Source: Combretum micranthum (lineage: Eukaryota > Streptophyta > Magnoliopsida > Myrtales > Combretaceae). Taken from it: a DNA stretch of 64,000 nucleotides. The DNA is taken from assembly GCA_024138025.1 (NCBI GenBank), contig JAMXBD010000398.1:558001-622000 (forward strand), given 5' to 3'. The number at the start of each line of letters is the position of its first letter. Positions within the stretch are counted from its first letter, which is position 1. Positions 12,227-23,529 of this stretch are shown here, one piece after another. Below the pieces are notes generated by a model, which saw nothing but the letters and a program-made list of their open reading frames with translations, did not search any database and was not told where the DNA came from. The position numbers were made by a program, and so were the translations under genes.

Positions 12227-14847
12227 CTATCAAATAAGAATAACCTAATGAGAATTTCATCACCTAACTAATTCAAACTATGCATCTAAACTAAACAAAA
12301 TCGTGATTCTCGCTTACTTGTGGAAGTTCCAACTTAAAACGGCTATAACTTAGTCATTTTAACTCGGAATTTCACCTTCAAAAGATCTATCTATTTCTAT
12401 CATTAATTCCAAGTTTTGAAAACATTTAGGTCATGGAACAGAGGGATCAGATCTGTTTTGTAACTTTTCCATTTCCGAAAAATTGTTTTGCACTTAATCA
12501 AAATGTTCCTAGTTGATGATTCATGTGTAGATAAAATATGAATGAATTCCTAATATGAATGACATGTAATGAGTTCAATATATGCATGATCTTGATGATT
12601 TTTTATAATGAAACTTTAAGAACTTCTAATTCTTACATGACTCCAACAATAGTTACTTCTTAAAAATCTACTTTTTCCAATTTTGCATCTCCTTAGCGTT
12701 TTGGGATTTTATTCTTAGAATTTACTTGTTATCTAAATAAAAATGAGTCTTCATCATCTATACTATCCAAGACCTTCATTTCCACATAAAAATTTACATC
12801 TTTCACCTTGCAAGTATATTTTTAATTAAGCTTTTCACAAAAATTCGAATTTTGGAAAAATTCATTTCTTGCATGTTTCCTTTGAGAAAACTTGTTTAAT
12901 GTATCAAAATTTAAAGCTTTACTATATCTATTACCTAAAGACTTCATTTAACACATAAAACATGCAATTTGAGCTTGAATACTAGGTGATTACATATGCA
13001 TCATCTCAAATTACGAATTTGACAACTTGAACACTAACTCAAAATTTTCCATCTTAATTTCACTACTTGTTTTACACATTACTCATGTCTAAACTTATTT
13101 CAACTTGCAAAAATCATTACTGAGTGATACATATTACCTATACCCTCATTTATCATGTAAAATATGAGTTTCAAAGTGGTTTCAAGGGTTTTTAAAATAG
13201 GTTTTGAAGTTCATCCAAATTTTCCATTAAACATTTCTAACAAAAACTTTTTCTTTTCAAGTTCCTTGTCTTATATTCATAAAGATCTACCATCTAACAC
13301 ATTTATATATACAAGACTAAGCTTTTATGGTCATTAATGCATGAAAACACAAAATACTCACATGAACATGAATGTCAAGAAAAACATGAGTATCTAAACA
13401 CTAGATCTACAACTTATAGTGTATGAAAATGAGTTTAAAGACATAAACATAAATTTTTCATGCAAGATCTATACTTTTATATACATGAACATAATATTAC
13501 TTCAACAAAAACTCATTAAACACAAGATCTACTTCTTGTGATGGCTTGTTATTCTTGTATTAGTGTTTTCTTATCCATAGCATTTGCTCATTGGGATTTA
13601 AGGTGGAAAACACACAAGAATAGTCTTGTCATTACAAGATTATGTAATAGAAAGGCTAGAAATCATCACCTAAAAGAATATTTGAAGAAGAAAAGAAGAG
13701 GAAATGAGCTTGTGTGTATGTGTGTGTGGGAGCTAGGGTGTCACAGCAACAATAGGGTAGAAAAGAGAGAGTTTTTGCTTTTGTAAAAATTTTGAATGAG
13801 TGAAAATGAAGAGAGAGTGAAAATGAGTTTATATATCAAGTGAATTAGGGTTTAGTTGTAATAAAAGAACTAAAAATAAAACAAATGGAGGGGAAAAGGG
13901 GAGGGGGTGCACCGGCTAACAAGGAGGAGAGGGAGAGAGATCTTTGAATTTTGTTGAATTTGTAATTTAAGTAATAAAATATAATAATTAAGTAGGAAAC
14001 AAAATTTTCTTGGAAAAGAAAATATAATGAGTAGTTGTAAGAATGTAAGAATAGGGTATGGGTAGTGTGTAGTGTAGGTTGTACTTGTGAATAGTGATAA
14101 ATAGTAGACAAGACATCTACTTTATCGGTAGTAAAGAAAATACGGGAAAAGGCTATAACTGTAATTTTTAGCCTGAAAAATTATAAAATTTATATTTTTG
14201 AAATCCTTATAAAATTTCGATTCTAATGAATATTCCGGAATATTTTTCTGAATTTCTGGTCCCGGGGCTCGTTTTTCCATAATTGAGCTCAGGAAGGCCC
14301 GGAATAGAAAAATTTCCAAAATTAAAACTTTCTAAGGTTTGAAATATACTTTAAAATAATAATTCACATTAATTTATTTTATAAAACTTCTTTTGTTATG
14401 AAACTGAAGAAAAGCCGGATTTAGGGTTTCTAAACTTCTCTCACTAAGCTTGAACTAGACCGATTTAGGGTTTTTCTTTCGGTTCCCGAAGTTTGCTTGA
14501 CTACTTAGAACACCGGGGTTTACATAGCTAATTTATATAATAGGAACATTACAAACATTTACAAAACTAATTTTGGAATTGAAATTGCTACTGTTCTGAT
14601 TTGATCCGACTTTTTCGAAGCTTCAAAGTTTTCAAAACTTAAATATAATATTAGAATTAGATAGATCTTTCAAAGAAGATAGAAATTGATATATAATTTG
14701 CGAAATTCCGAGTAAAAATGACCAAGTTATGGCCATTTTAAGTTGGAATTCCCGCTTAGGATGAGAATTACGAATTTGATAGTTTGTATAAGATCGTTTG
14801 GATTAGTTTGAGTTGAAATACTTATTAGAGTATTTCTTCCTTTTTAG

Positions 14848-14917
14848 GTGACCCCGAAATCGATGATTCTCTACCACCGAATTACTTTTATTAAAAGACC
14901 GGTGATCCAATGGCTGA
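14848..14917 (+). other. conserved exon-2-like segment of E12
   Basis: A pyrimidine tract ending in CCTTTTTAG precedes GTGACCCCG. Seventy bases later comes GGCTGA|GTGAGTTTTC. Confidence 0.6.
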
Positions 14918-15982
14918 GTGAGTTTTCTTCTTATTTTGTTACCTTGTTTGTGCTTGTAGCTAGTTGCATTAGAATTATAGGAATAACATAAAAATCGATA
15001 TAAATGGGGATGGGATATATGATGAGACTGTGAAGAATGTATGCCAAAGAATACTAAAGCATATCGAAACCACGATTCGATTGGATAACTGCACTGTTCA
15101 TATTATTTCTGTTATGTGTATGATATTGGTTGATCACTCTAAAGAATGTATGAATATTTTCATCTAAGCAACAAAATTAAATTGGTCATGCATCGCATCA
15201 AACATGTTGCATTTGGTAGCATGCTACTCCTATGCAGGTCGATCGATATGGTCCGATGACTCGTTTGGATAACGAGGCCGGTATCAGAGCTCATTCATGG
15301 GAACTAAGGTGCATCGAGGATGCATTCCATGTGTGAGCCTAGCCAAGGCAAGTGCTATGAGCCAAGGGCTTGGGGACTAGCAGCAATCATGTAGACTTCA
15401 ATACCATCCCTAACCCAAGATACGGAGGGCGAAAATTCGTTCTGTGTATAGGTTCCAGATACTCATACATAATTGTTTGCTCATGTGTTTGTTCATGCAT
15501 AGCATATGGTTGATTATAACTTGCTTGTTATGGTACAGAATTAAGAGAATTCTCACTAAACTAGTGTAGCTTATACCCCAATAGATGTTTAAATGAACAG
15601 GTTATCTCAAGAATGCAAAATGGGGAACAAAATGGTTGGAGCCGAGAATGACTTCGGGATTCCAGCAGGAAATAAGGATACTTGAAGTTATTGGCTAAGT
15701 TTTATGATTTGCCTTATAATAGTTTTATGTAGTATAATATTTTGATGATTGTAATTGAAGTATAATGTTTTGTATTTGGAGTATAGTAAATCTAATTTCC
15801 TTTACATTGTTACTTATGTTATATCAACATAAAATGTATCACTCCGATGAGTCTCCTCCAGTGTTAGATGCCTTGTACATAGTATGGAAGCCTTTGCGTG
15901 ACTGAGGCGGTCATTCTTAGGCTTTAATATTGTGTACGGCAGACTGCCACGTCTAGGGTACCCTTCGGAGCGTGACAAGGGC

Positions 15983-16513
15983 ACACTTTGTTGTGCCCTC
16001 TCATGGAAAAGGGAAGGTAGAATTGCAACTTCCTAAAATCACATTCTAGTGGCTTTCTCTCTCTCCTTTTCCATTTTACCTTGACCCATCCTTGCTATCT
16101 CTTCCTTTTCTCTCTATTTTTGCTCAAAATTGCCAAACACATGCTTCATTTTTTTATCATGTTTCCTATTCATTTTTAGATCAATCCCCTTGTGGGAGAA
16201 TTATTGGATTTGTTAGATGACATGGATTTCTTGATATTCTATGGATAGACTAACTTTTTTTTCCTTTTAGATTTTGGCTTTCTTTTTAGGAATTTTGCAA
16301 CATGAACTTTTGTTGGTAGGTTCATAAGACAACTGATGATGATGCACTTCATTCTCACTCACCGAATATGGACACTTGTTGCTGATATCTTGAAAATCTG
16401 GGGAAGTTTTAGTGTTCTTTTCTTTTTAATTGCTTTCTTTTCCTTTTTCATTATGTCTACTTGATTGGGACGACATTAGGGACAATGTCTTACATAAGTG
16501 TGGGGAAGGGGTA
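15983..16513 (+). other. E0 internal 3' end with polypurine tract
   Basis: This is noncoding sequence downstream of a lost pol. It ends in a purine-rich GTGTGGGGAAGGGGTA at 16498-16513 directly before a TGATAAG LTR start, which fits the plus-strand primer of an Athila/Tat-like Gypsy element. E8 has a similar GTGTGGGGGAAT tract before its TGATAAGATC LTR start, which supports a related lineage. Confidence 0.55.
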
Positions 16514-17091
16514 TGATAAGAAAGAAAAATTTTGTCTTAATTGTGCTTAACGATACTTAAACACTTGTTAATCAAAATTCCCCCATTTATGAGTTTGCAA
16601 ATGAACTTTAAAATTCATATATTTTGAAGATTAAAATCTTGAGATTGTACTCATTTTTTTGTAAAGTTAGCATTCAAAACATAAAGTATTATGACTTTAT
16701 GTGCCTTACTCACCTATTTTGAACTTGGTATAATTAGTTAAAGTTTTAAAATGAAATCTAAGTAGGGCAAACTTACTTGCTATTTAATGATTGAATCTAA
16801 AGCCGTAAAAGGGGTCGAAGTCCCTAGTTTAAAGTTAAATGGTTATATTTCTAAGCTTGTTCGTTAGTATATTTACTTTTCAAAAATTTTGAGAGCTTTC
16901 CTAATCTTTTGTGAAAGGGGTATATGACGTCTATCATTTAGTGATTCTTCTTAATAATCTCTTTGAAAACCAATCAGTTGTTACGCTAAACTAAATATAA
17001 AAAGCTTAGTCAATATGCATAGGCTTTAATCCCTTAGAAGAGTGAGGTTTGACCCTGTTATTGACTATACAAGCTTCTTATACAAAATTGA
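16514..17091 (+). mobile_element. E0 3' LTR, first ~580 bp, cut by E1
   Basis: It begins TGATAAGAAAG right after the polypurine tract and is interrupted at 17091 by the end of E1. The last five bases, ATTGA, would be the left TSD of E1. The other half is not in the window or was not recognised. No gene is seen in it. Confidence 0.5.
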
Positions 17092-18539
17092 TGTAACACC
17101 CTAACCTGAAGGCATTATAACCCACCACGTATCTTCTCTTATATAGGACACGCAAAGGCTCTAATATCCACAATAGTACATATATCTCCTGTAAACACAC
17201 ATAGGGTATCTCACAAGATACGAACCCTCTCTAAACTAAAACATATACTTCATAAAACATAATCTCCTGTTTCAAACATAAAATTCAAGTTGACATAACA
17301 TAACCAACAAATTCAGCAGAAACTAAAAATTGTTTACATCAAAATCTTTTCATTGAAAACCAACATAAACATCCAACTACAACTCCAAATGACCTAAACA
17401 TGTCTTTTCTTTAGAAATCCTGATATATGAAGGCTAACTCTTGGCTAGGTAGTCGGCTCCACTATCGCCATCCCCGCTATCAAAGAATAAGTCATATCCG
17501 AAAAGATCATACACTATATCTTCTTCACCTGTACCTGAAATTTAAAAGAATGAGCGGTGACGCCCAGTACGATAACTCCAATCCAAAAACAAATGCATTT
17601 GCACATACAATAGACAGGTAATTCATGCAACTTAAACTAATGCAAACAGTCATGTTATTATATTTCTTAAGCCAAGAAAACAACACGATCTAGTATTAGG
17701 TATACTCTAATCTTGAACTCGGAGTTACTCAGACCCCATTGAAAATCATACAACTCTTTGAGAATAATAATCATATAGATATATGGATGAGTGGGTACTC
17801 CCCAAACACCCTAAATCCAGAATACCTAATTCTACCGGAATCATATCAAGGCACGAGTCCACTAGGGATAACCTCATACCAAGATCATCAGAGTGCCTCA
17901 CCAGTATCATTGTCTATCAGGTCTTTACTGGTCAAAGCCAAGCACAACTAAACAGACAATTATTAAATCGGATATAATTAGGTTTATTATGAAATTCTGT
18001 TCCTACAACCAATTAGGCAATACTAAACTTACAAGCAAAAACAACAAGCGAGGATTGGTCGTACCTTTCTCAGTTTTAGAAATACAATTCAAATCCGATA
18101 TCAACAACAACAAAGACAACCCGAACTCCACAAACTCCTATATCCACACCAACAACAATTCCACAAACTCCAAATATCACGTTACAACATATATAGATAC
18201 ATCAACAAATATGATCACATTATCAAAATACCCTAACAGACATGAATTCTCCAAAAATCCTAACCTGAAAAGAAATCTCCACTATGTGCACCGTCTACTC
18301 TTATCAAACTCCACAAATATCCTCAAGAACAACAATGAACCACACAAAACTCCATAAATTCCAAATATTTCACCGAAAACCTAATATTACATGACAACAA
18401 GAACATATAAAGATCATCTAATCACACATTGTTTAAATTCATCAATGAAAAGATGAAACTTACTGATTTGGATCCCAAAACCCAACTCACATCCACAAAA
18501 TCGGATTCCAACCAAATCTAGGGTTTCCTTCATGCAAAC
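17092..18539 (-). repeat. E1 3' LTR, distal part
   Basis: On plus it begins TGTAACACCC, the reverse complement of the LTR end. It matches 37240-38377 of E2 in inverted orientation, which is the same LTR region. Its inner edge CAAAC (18535-18539) is the TSD of E2. The 154-residue open frame at 17893-18357 is antisense to the LTR and is not a gene. Confidence 0.85.
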
Positions 18540-18659
18540 TGTAATATACAGAAATAAAGATGAAAATATAACGAATTATGAATCATGAGATAATATAGGA
18601 TGAGTTTAAGGTCAAAACAAATAAATTGTAAAAGTTTAAGTTTGGTTGTAGAACAAATG

Positions 18660-18985
18660 TTGAAGTTCGGATTTCTGCAATTTTTGACAGATTGCACGCC
18701 ACCTCCTAGAGAATTTGCGCCGCTGGTGTAGAAACGACATAGGAAGGGAATAGTATTATTTTTCTTAATGCTGGATGGAATGCTGCCGGTGTACACTAGG
18801 TTTCTCTTAACGCTGGCTGGGAACGTCGTCGGCGTAGGGCATGGATTCATCGACATACGTGGTAGGATTGAAGTTCTGGGAATTCAAAGCCCTGATGAAC
18901 GCCACCAGTGCTCGTGTAAATTTTGCCAGCATAGGGTATACACCGACAAGATCTACAAGTACACCACCGGCATAGGGCCAATGTA
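18660..18985 (+). repeat. GC-rich GCCGGC/GGCGTA motif cluster in E2 U3
   Basis: Degenerate copies of a CGCCGGCGTA-like motif recur every 30-60 bp just upstream of the TATA box, in otherwise AT-rich DNA. The E1 LTR has the same cluster at 38738-39020. Confidence 0.55.
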
Positions 18986-18993
18986 TGACCAAA

Positions 18994-19005
18994 TTTATAT
19001 AAATA
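18994..19005 (+). promoter_or_regulatory. TATA box of E2 LTR
   Basis: TTTATATAAATA is followed by ACGAGACGC, which is conserved in E1 (TATTTATAGAA near 38720 on plus, reverse-complemented). It fixes the LTR orientation as plus. Confidence 0.6.
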
Positions 19006-20431
19006 CGAGACGCAAAAGACAGTTTCAACAGATTTTTCTTTTATCATTTTCTCGTTCGTATAAGAGAGTTTTGGAGTATTCTTGGAGATCTAGGCTTGGA
19101 GAATCATCCGGAGGGTGTTTTGATCCAAAGTAAGTGATTTTAACCTTCTCTCATGGATTAAATATGAAATTGTATAAGTCTTTCTTAGGGTTTTATGGAT
19201 TTTTCATGAAGGATTTTGGAGAAAAACCCTAACTTTATATGTAATCCGAAATTTTGAGAAACGATTCGAGTTTAGTGATCTAAGAAAGTAAGTAAAATCT
19301 TTTAAATGTAAAGATTCTATAAAGGTTCACTCTTGATATGAATGTGATTGTTCTTGTTGTTATGAATATTAGGGTTTTGGAGGATTATCAAATTCTGTAG
19401 ATTGTTATGGAAGATTGTTTGGGTTAGACGGTGCAACTTGGTGATTTTCTTTGTCAGGTTAGGATTTTAGGAGTTATAATTGTCACGCCTCGAAGGGTAC
19501 TCTAAACGTGGCAGTCCGCCGTACACAATATTAAAGCTTAAGAATGACCACCTCAATCACGCGAAGGCTTCATACTATGTACAAGGCGTCTAGCACATGG
19601 AGGAGACTCACCAGAGTAATGCATTTTATGTTGATACAACTTGAGAACAATGTAAAGGAATTTCAATTCACTATTCTTCAAAATACAACTCATTAAACTT
19701 CAATTACAATTCATCAAAAGATTCTACTACATAAAACTATTACAAGGCAAATAATAAAACCTAGCTAATAACTTCAAACATCCTTATTCATTGCCGAAAT
19801 CCCGAAGTCATGTTTGGCTCCAACCATCTCGGTCCCCACTTTGCATTCTTACGATAACCTGTTCATTCAAACATCTATTGGGGTATAAGCTACACTAGCT
19901 TAATGAGAATTCTCTTAATTCTGTACCATAACAAGCAAGTTATAAATCATCCATATGCTATGCATGAACAAACACGTGAGCAAGCAATTATGCACGGGTA
20001 TCCGGAACCCACACACAGAATGGATTTACGCCCTCCGTATCTTGGGTTAGGGATGGTATTGAAGTCTACACGACCGCTGCTAGTCCCCAAGCCCTCGGCT
20101 CATTGCACTCGCCTCGGTTGGGCTCACATATAGAATGCATCCCCGATACGCCTTAGTTCCCATGAATGAGCTCTGATACAGGCCTTGTTATCCCAACGAG
20201 TCATCGGACCATATCGATCAACCTGCGTAGGAGTAGCATGCTACCAAATGCAATATGTCCGATGTAATGCATGACCAATTTAAATTTTTGCTTAGGTCAA
20301 AATATTCATACATTCTTTAGAGTGACCAACCAATATCATACACATAACAGAAATACTATGAACAGTGCAGTTATCCAATCAAATCATGGTTTCGATATGC
20401 TTTAGTATTCTTTGGCATACATTCATCACAG

Positions 20432-20994
20432 TAATGTGAACGCATCAAAGTCAATTTATCAGTTAATTGCCATTTTTAATTTCTTTGTCAGTTACCGTCA
20501 GTTACTTATTTTTGTCAGTTACATGTCTTTAATTTCTTTGTCAGTTATATGTCTTTAATTTCTTTATCAGTTACATCAGTTACTTATTTTTGTTAGTTAC
20601 ATATCTTTAATTTCTTTGTATGTAAAAGGCTATATATTAAGCTTTGGTTAGGAAGTTTTAGGGGGATTTCTATTTTTGGTGAGTTCATGTGAGAGAGTTC
20701 TCTCTTGTAATTGACAGGATTGTCAATACATGTTATGAATATTGAGAATTATAATTTTTATTATTCTTCTTGCTGATTGAATTTTTATATTCCTTTACCA
20801 ATTCGTGAGAGTTTTTACAAATCGTGAGTTATATTGATTTGTGATTCCATTCAGAAATCAGTTTGATTTTTGTTAGTCGTAGCACCTATCGACTAATAAT
20901 ATCATCCATATCATTTATTTCTGTTTTCCTTTAAAATTTGAAAACCCAAAAAAGATTTGTGAAAAAAATTGTTAACCCCCTTGGGATCTTATCA
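20432..20994 (+). repeat. E6 5' LTR
   Basis: 563 bp. It contains a run of GTCAGTTAC / TTTAATTTCTTTGTC units (20455-20620) with more copies than the 3' LTR, and a TATA-like GGCTATATATTAAG near 20628. Confidence 0.88.
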
Positions 20995-20996
20995 TT

Positions 20997-21008
20997 TGGT
21001 ATCAAAGC
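20997..21008 (+). promoter_or_regulatory. E6 primer-binding site (tRNA-iMet type)
   Basis: TGGTATCAAAGC two bases after the LTR differs at one base from the usual TGGTATCAGAGC complementary to the 3' end of initiator tRNA-Met. Confidence 0.8.
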
Positions 21009-21189
21009 TTTTGGTTCGGTGCGCTTTATTCCGGTAAGTCGTCGTTTCATCTTGATTGGTATTTGTTTGGATTTGGGGGTATGATTGCTCTTTGATAGTT
21101 GTGTTGTTGTTGTTCGACACAATTTGTTTGGTGTGTTGAAAGATTAGTGTTGTATGAATTTGTGAATTTGGGGAAATGGAGAATAAATT

Positions 21190-21520
21190 CCATATAAGGT
21201 TAAAATTGAGGATCATGGATATCTTGCACGTATTGATAATTTATGTGAGAATTGGTTTTTGAATATACGGTGGCAATATTAGGATTAAAAGTTGAAGATC
21301 ATCCATATCCATATAAGTTGTATCGTTACAATGAGAAATTTTCGAGTAACGAAACAAGCATGGTAGTTATCTCATCAGCTCTTTTAAAGATGTAGTGTTG
21401 TGTGATGTTGTACCCATGGATGATTATCACATACACCTAGGCAAGCCATGGAAACATTTAAATAAGGCTGTGTATGATCCTGAAGAGATATCTATCAATA
21501 AATTCTGGAAGAAAAAACTT
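21190..21520 (+). pseudogene. E6 first retropepsin-like domain, broken
   Basis: Reading across frameshifts and a stop gives a remnant of the catalytic loop (IDNLCEN), then GLKVEDHPYPYKL, then VVLCDVVPMDDYHIHLGKPW. This is the layout of a chromovirus aspartic protease, where the family pattern is IDGGSC ... PHPxPYxLxW ... LCDVVPM ... LLGRPW. A deletion near 21390 breaks the frame. It precedes a second copy of the same domain. Confidence 0.6.
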
Positions 21521-21672
21521 TGCGACTCATGAGTACGGATCAGGTTGTTCATGATATGGGTGTCGTCAAGAGAGTGGTCCAGAAGTGGTTGACATCACAG
21601 AGGGAGAAGTCTCATTCTAAAAGGGTGAGGAAAAAGTGTTAGGGTTGAGCCAAAACAGGTAGTTTTGATAAC

Positions 21673-22551
21673 GTGAGTATTGAGAAAAATGAAAAGGCTG
21701 TTGAGGTTATTCATGAAAACTTCCCCACAAAACATGATGCACAAGGTGTTGGAGATAATCTGAAGAATGTTGTTGACCAAGGGAAGAGGGTTGAACAGGT
21801 GGATGTATTGGTAATAGATACACCACAAGTTGAAGGGAAGGTGGAAAAAGATGTAAATGTTGTTAATTCATCCATAGTGTAAGTAGCTGAGGTTGAATCT
21901 GTGGCAGTTAAGGAGGCCAACCTATTTACTAATTCTAATTTGCAAGTCAAGGAAGATCCTACACAAAGGGAAAATTTATTCCAAGCCAGATGTATGATTT
22001 AGGAGAAGATTTGTAAATTGGTTGTACATGGGGGTAGTTGTGCTAATGTGATTTCACAAGATTTTGTGAAGAGAATGAATCTGCAGGTGATTCCACATCC
22101 AAGGCCATATAGCCTTCGATGGTTGAGTTCTCCAGATGTGATACATATTCATAAACAGGCACACGTTACTTTTGCAATAGGAGATTATGAAGATACAATA
22201 ACATGTGACGTAGCTCCTATGGATTGTGCACAGATATTGCTGGGTAGACCATGGCAATATGATAGGCGAGTTATCTATGATGGATATAAGAACACCTACA
22301 AGATTCATAAAGATGGACAGATATTCTTAATGCTTCCAATGACTTTGGCTGAAGTTCAACAGGAGAGATATGAAAATGTTCGGGCTAAAGGTCAAAGGAG
22401 TTTATTTTTGTATCCTTGCAGGTCTTCCAAGAAAAGAAAGAAGTCACCTCAAAAGTTTCAGGAGATTCAACATGTTCCACATGATGTTCCATCAAGATTA
22501 AATGCCAAGATTCGAGGTCGAATCTTTTCCAAGAAGGGGAGAATAATGTGA
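21673..22551 (+). pseudogene. E6 second retropepsin-like domain with acidic leader
   Basis: One frame runs from a charged, low-complexity N-terminal stretch (21673-21882) into a protease domain, with stops near 21880 and 22003; the last 177 codons (22018-22551) are open. Seen: HGGSCANVIS, HPRPYSLRWL, CDVAPMDCAQILLGRPWQYD. The family's catalytic Asp (DGGSC or DSGSC) is replaced by His, so proteolysis is unlikely. The C-terminus runs straight into a tail like that at the end of the pol gene (positively charged, next to the purine tract), so RT, RNase H and integrase were deleted. It is not a host aspartic protease, because it lies between LTRs with a TSD. Confidence 0.75.
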
Positions 22552-23086
22552 ACACATCAAGGTCAATTTATCAGTTAATTGTCATTTTTAATTTCTTTGT
22601 CAGTTACAGTCAGTTACTTATTTTTGTCAGTTACATGTCTTTAATTTCTTTGTCAGTTACAATCAGTTACTTATTTTTGTTAGTTACATATCTTTAATTT
22701 CTTTATATGTAAAAGGCTATATATTAAGTTAAGCTTTGGTTAGGAAGTTTTAGGGGGATTTCTATTTTTGGTGAGTTCATGTGAGAGAGTTCTCTCTTGT
22801 AATGGACAGGATTGTCAATACATGTTATGAATATTGAGAATTATAATTTTCTTTATTCTTCTTGCTGATTGAATTTTTATATTCCTTTAGCAATTCATGA
22901 GAGTTTTTACAAATCGTAAGTTATATCGATTTGTGATTCCATTCACAAACCAGTTTGATTTTTGTTAGTCGTGGCACCTATCGACTAATAATATCATTCA
23001 TATCATTTATTTCTGTTTTCCTTTAAAATTTGAAAACCCAAAAAAGATTTGTGAAAAAAGTTGTTAACCCCCTTGGGATCTTATCA
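22544..23086 (+). repeat. E6 3' LTR
   Basis: 543 bp, begins TAATGTGAACAC and ends GATCTTATCA. It is preceded by a short purine-rich tract. Confidence 0.88.
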
Positions 23087-23201
23087 CACAGTCTCATCAT
23101 GTATCTCATTCCCATTCATATCGATTTTTATCTTGTTCCTATACTTCTAATGTAACTAGCTACAAGCACAAGCAAAGTAAAAAAATAAGAAGAAGACTCA
23201 C

Positions 23202-23271
23202 TCGGCCATTGGATCACCGGTCTCTTAGTAAAACTTATCCGGTAGTAGGGAATAGTCGAATTCGGGATCAC
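23202..23271 (-). other. conserved exon-2-like segment of E4
   Basis: Minus-strand reading: CTTCCTTTTTAG acceptor, GTGATCCCG start, 70 bp, then GCCGA|GTGAGTC. Confidence 0.58.
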
Positions 23272-23529
23272 CTAAAAAGGAAGAAATACTCTAATAAGTA
23301 TTTCAACTCAAACTAATCCAAACGATTTTATACGAACTATCAAATTCGTAATTCTCGTCCTAAGCAAGAATTCCAAATTAAAACGACCATAACTTGGTCA
23401 TTTTAACTCAGAATCCCGTAAATTATATATCGATTTCTATCTACTTCGAAAGATCTATCTATTTCTAATATTATATTTAAGTTTTGAAAACATTTAGGTC
23501 TCGGAACAGAGGGATAAGATCTGATCAGT

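Larger units (their letters stand above)
11089..14524 (-). mobile_element. E11: solo LTR, 3436 bp, minus, inserted in E12
   Basis: On the minus strand it starts TGTAAACCCCGG at 14524 and ends GGCATGACA at 11089. A perfect TSD, TAGCT, lies at 11084-11088 and 14525-14529. A TATA-like GATATATAAACTC is readable on the minus strand near 13830-13842. A donor-like TTTTAG|GTGATG follows on the minus strand near 13665. It is closest to E5, sharing the tandem unit and leader sequence. The 82- and 88-residue open frames inside it are chance frames in a pyrimidine-rich leader. Confidence 0.93.
4215..15977 (+). mobile_element. E12: solo LTR, about 5.07 kb, split by E10 and E11
   Basis: The LTR parts are 4215-5016, 8267-11088 and 14530-15977. 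It starts TGTAAGCCTCG and ends GGAGCGTGACA. The flanking 5-mers ACGGC (4210-4214) and AGGGC (15978-15982) differ at one base and are read as an aged TSD. No internal region or second LTR remains, so this is a solo LTR from LTR-LTR recombination. A pyrimidine-rich leader (9020-9180) is followed by a candidate donor TATAG|GTAAAG at 9229/9230; the acceptor, exon-2 and second-acceptor signals are in the last part. Confidence 0.85.
20432..23086 (+). mobile_element. E6: small non-autonomous Gypsy derivative, 2655 bp
   Basis: LTRs lie at 20432-20994 and 22544-23086. A perfect TSD, CACAG, lies at 20427-20431 and 23087-23091. The LTRs begin TAATGTGAAC and end GGGATCTTATCA, so the termini are TA...CA, not TG...CA. 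A primer-binding site follows the first LTR and a purine-rich AAGAAGGGGAGAA precedes the second. The inside holds only two protease-like domains; RT, RNase H, integrase and gag are absent. The two LTRs look close to each other, differing mainly in the copy number of an internal short repeat. Confidence 0.9.

Noticed and set aside
13538..14111. 82- and 88-codon frames near 13.5-14.1 kb
   Set aside because: They are overlapping opposite-strand frames in a pyrimidine-rich LTR leader of E11; no codon-level support.
17893..18357. 154-codon open frame
   Set aside because: It is antisense to the E1 LTR, of biased composition (Asn, Thr, Ser) and has no recognisable domain.
22018..22551. 177-codon aspartic-protease-like frame as a host protease
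   Set aside because: It is inside E6 between direct LTRs with a primer-binding site and TSD, and the catalytic Asp is changed.
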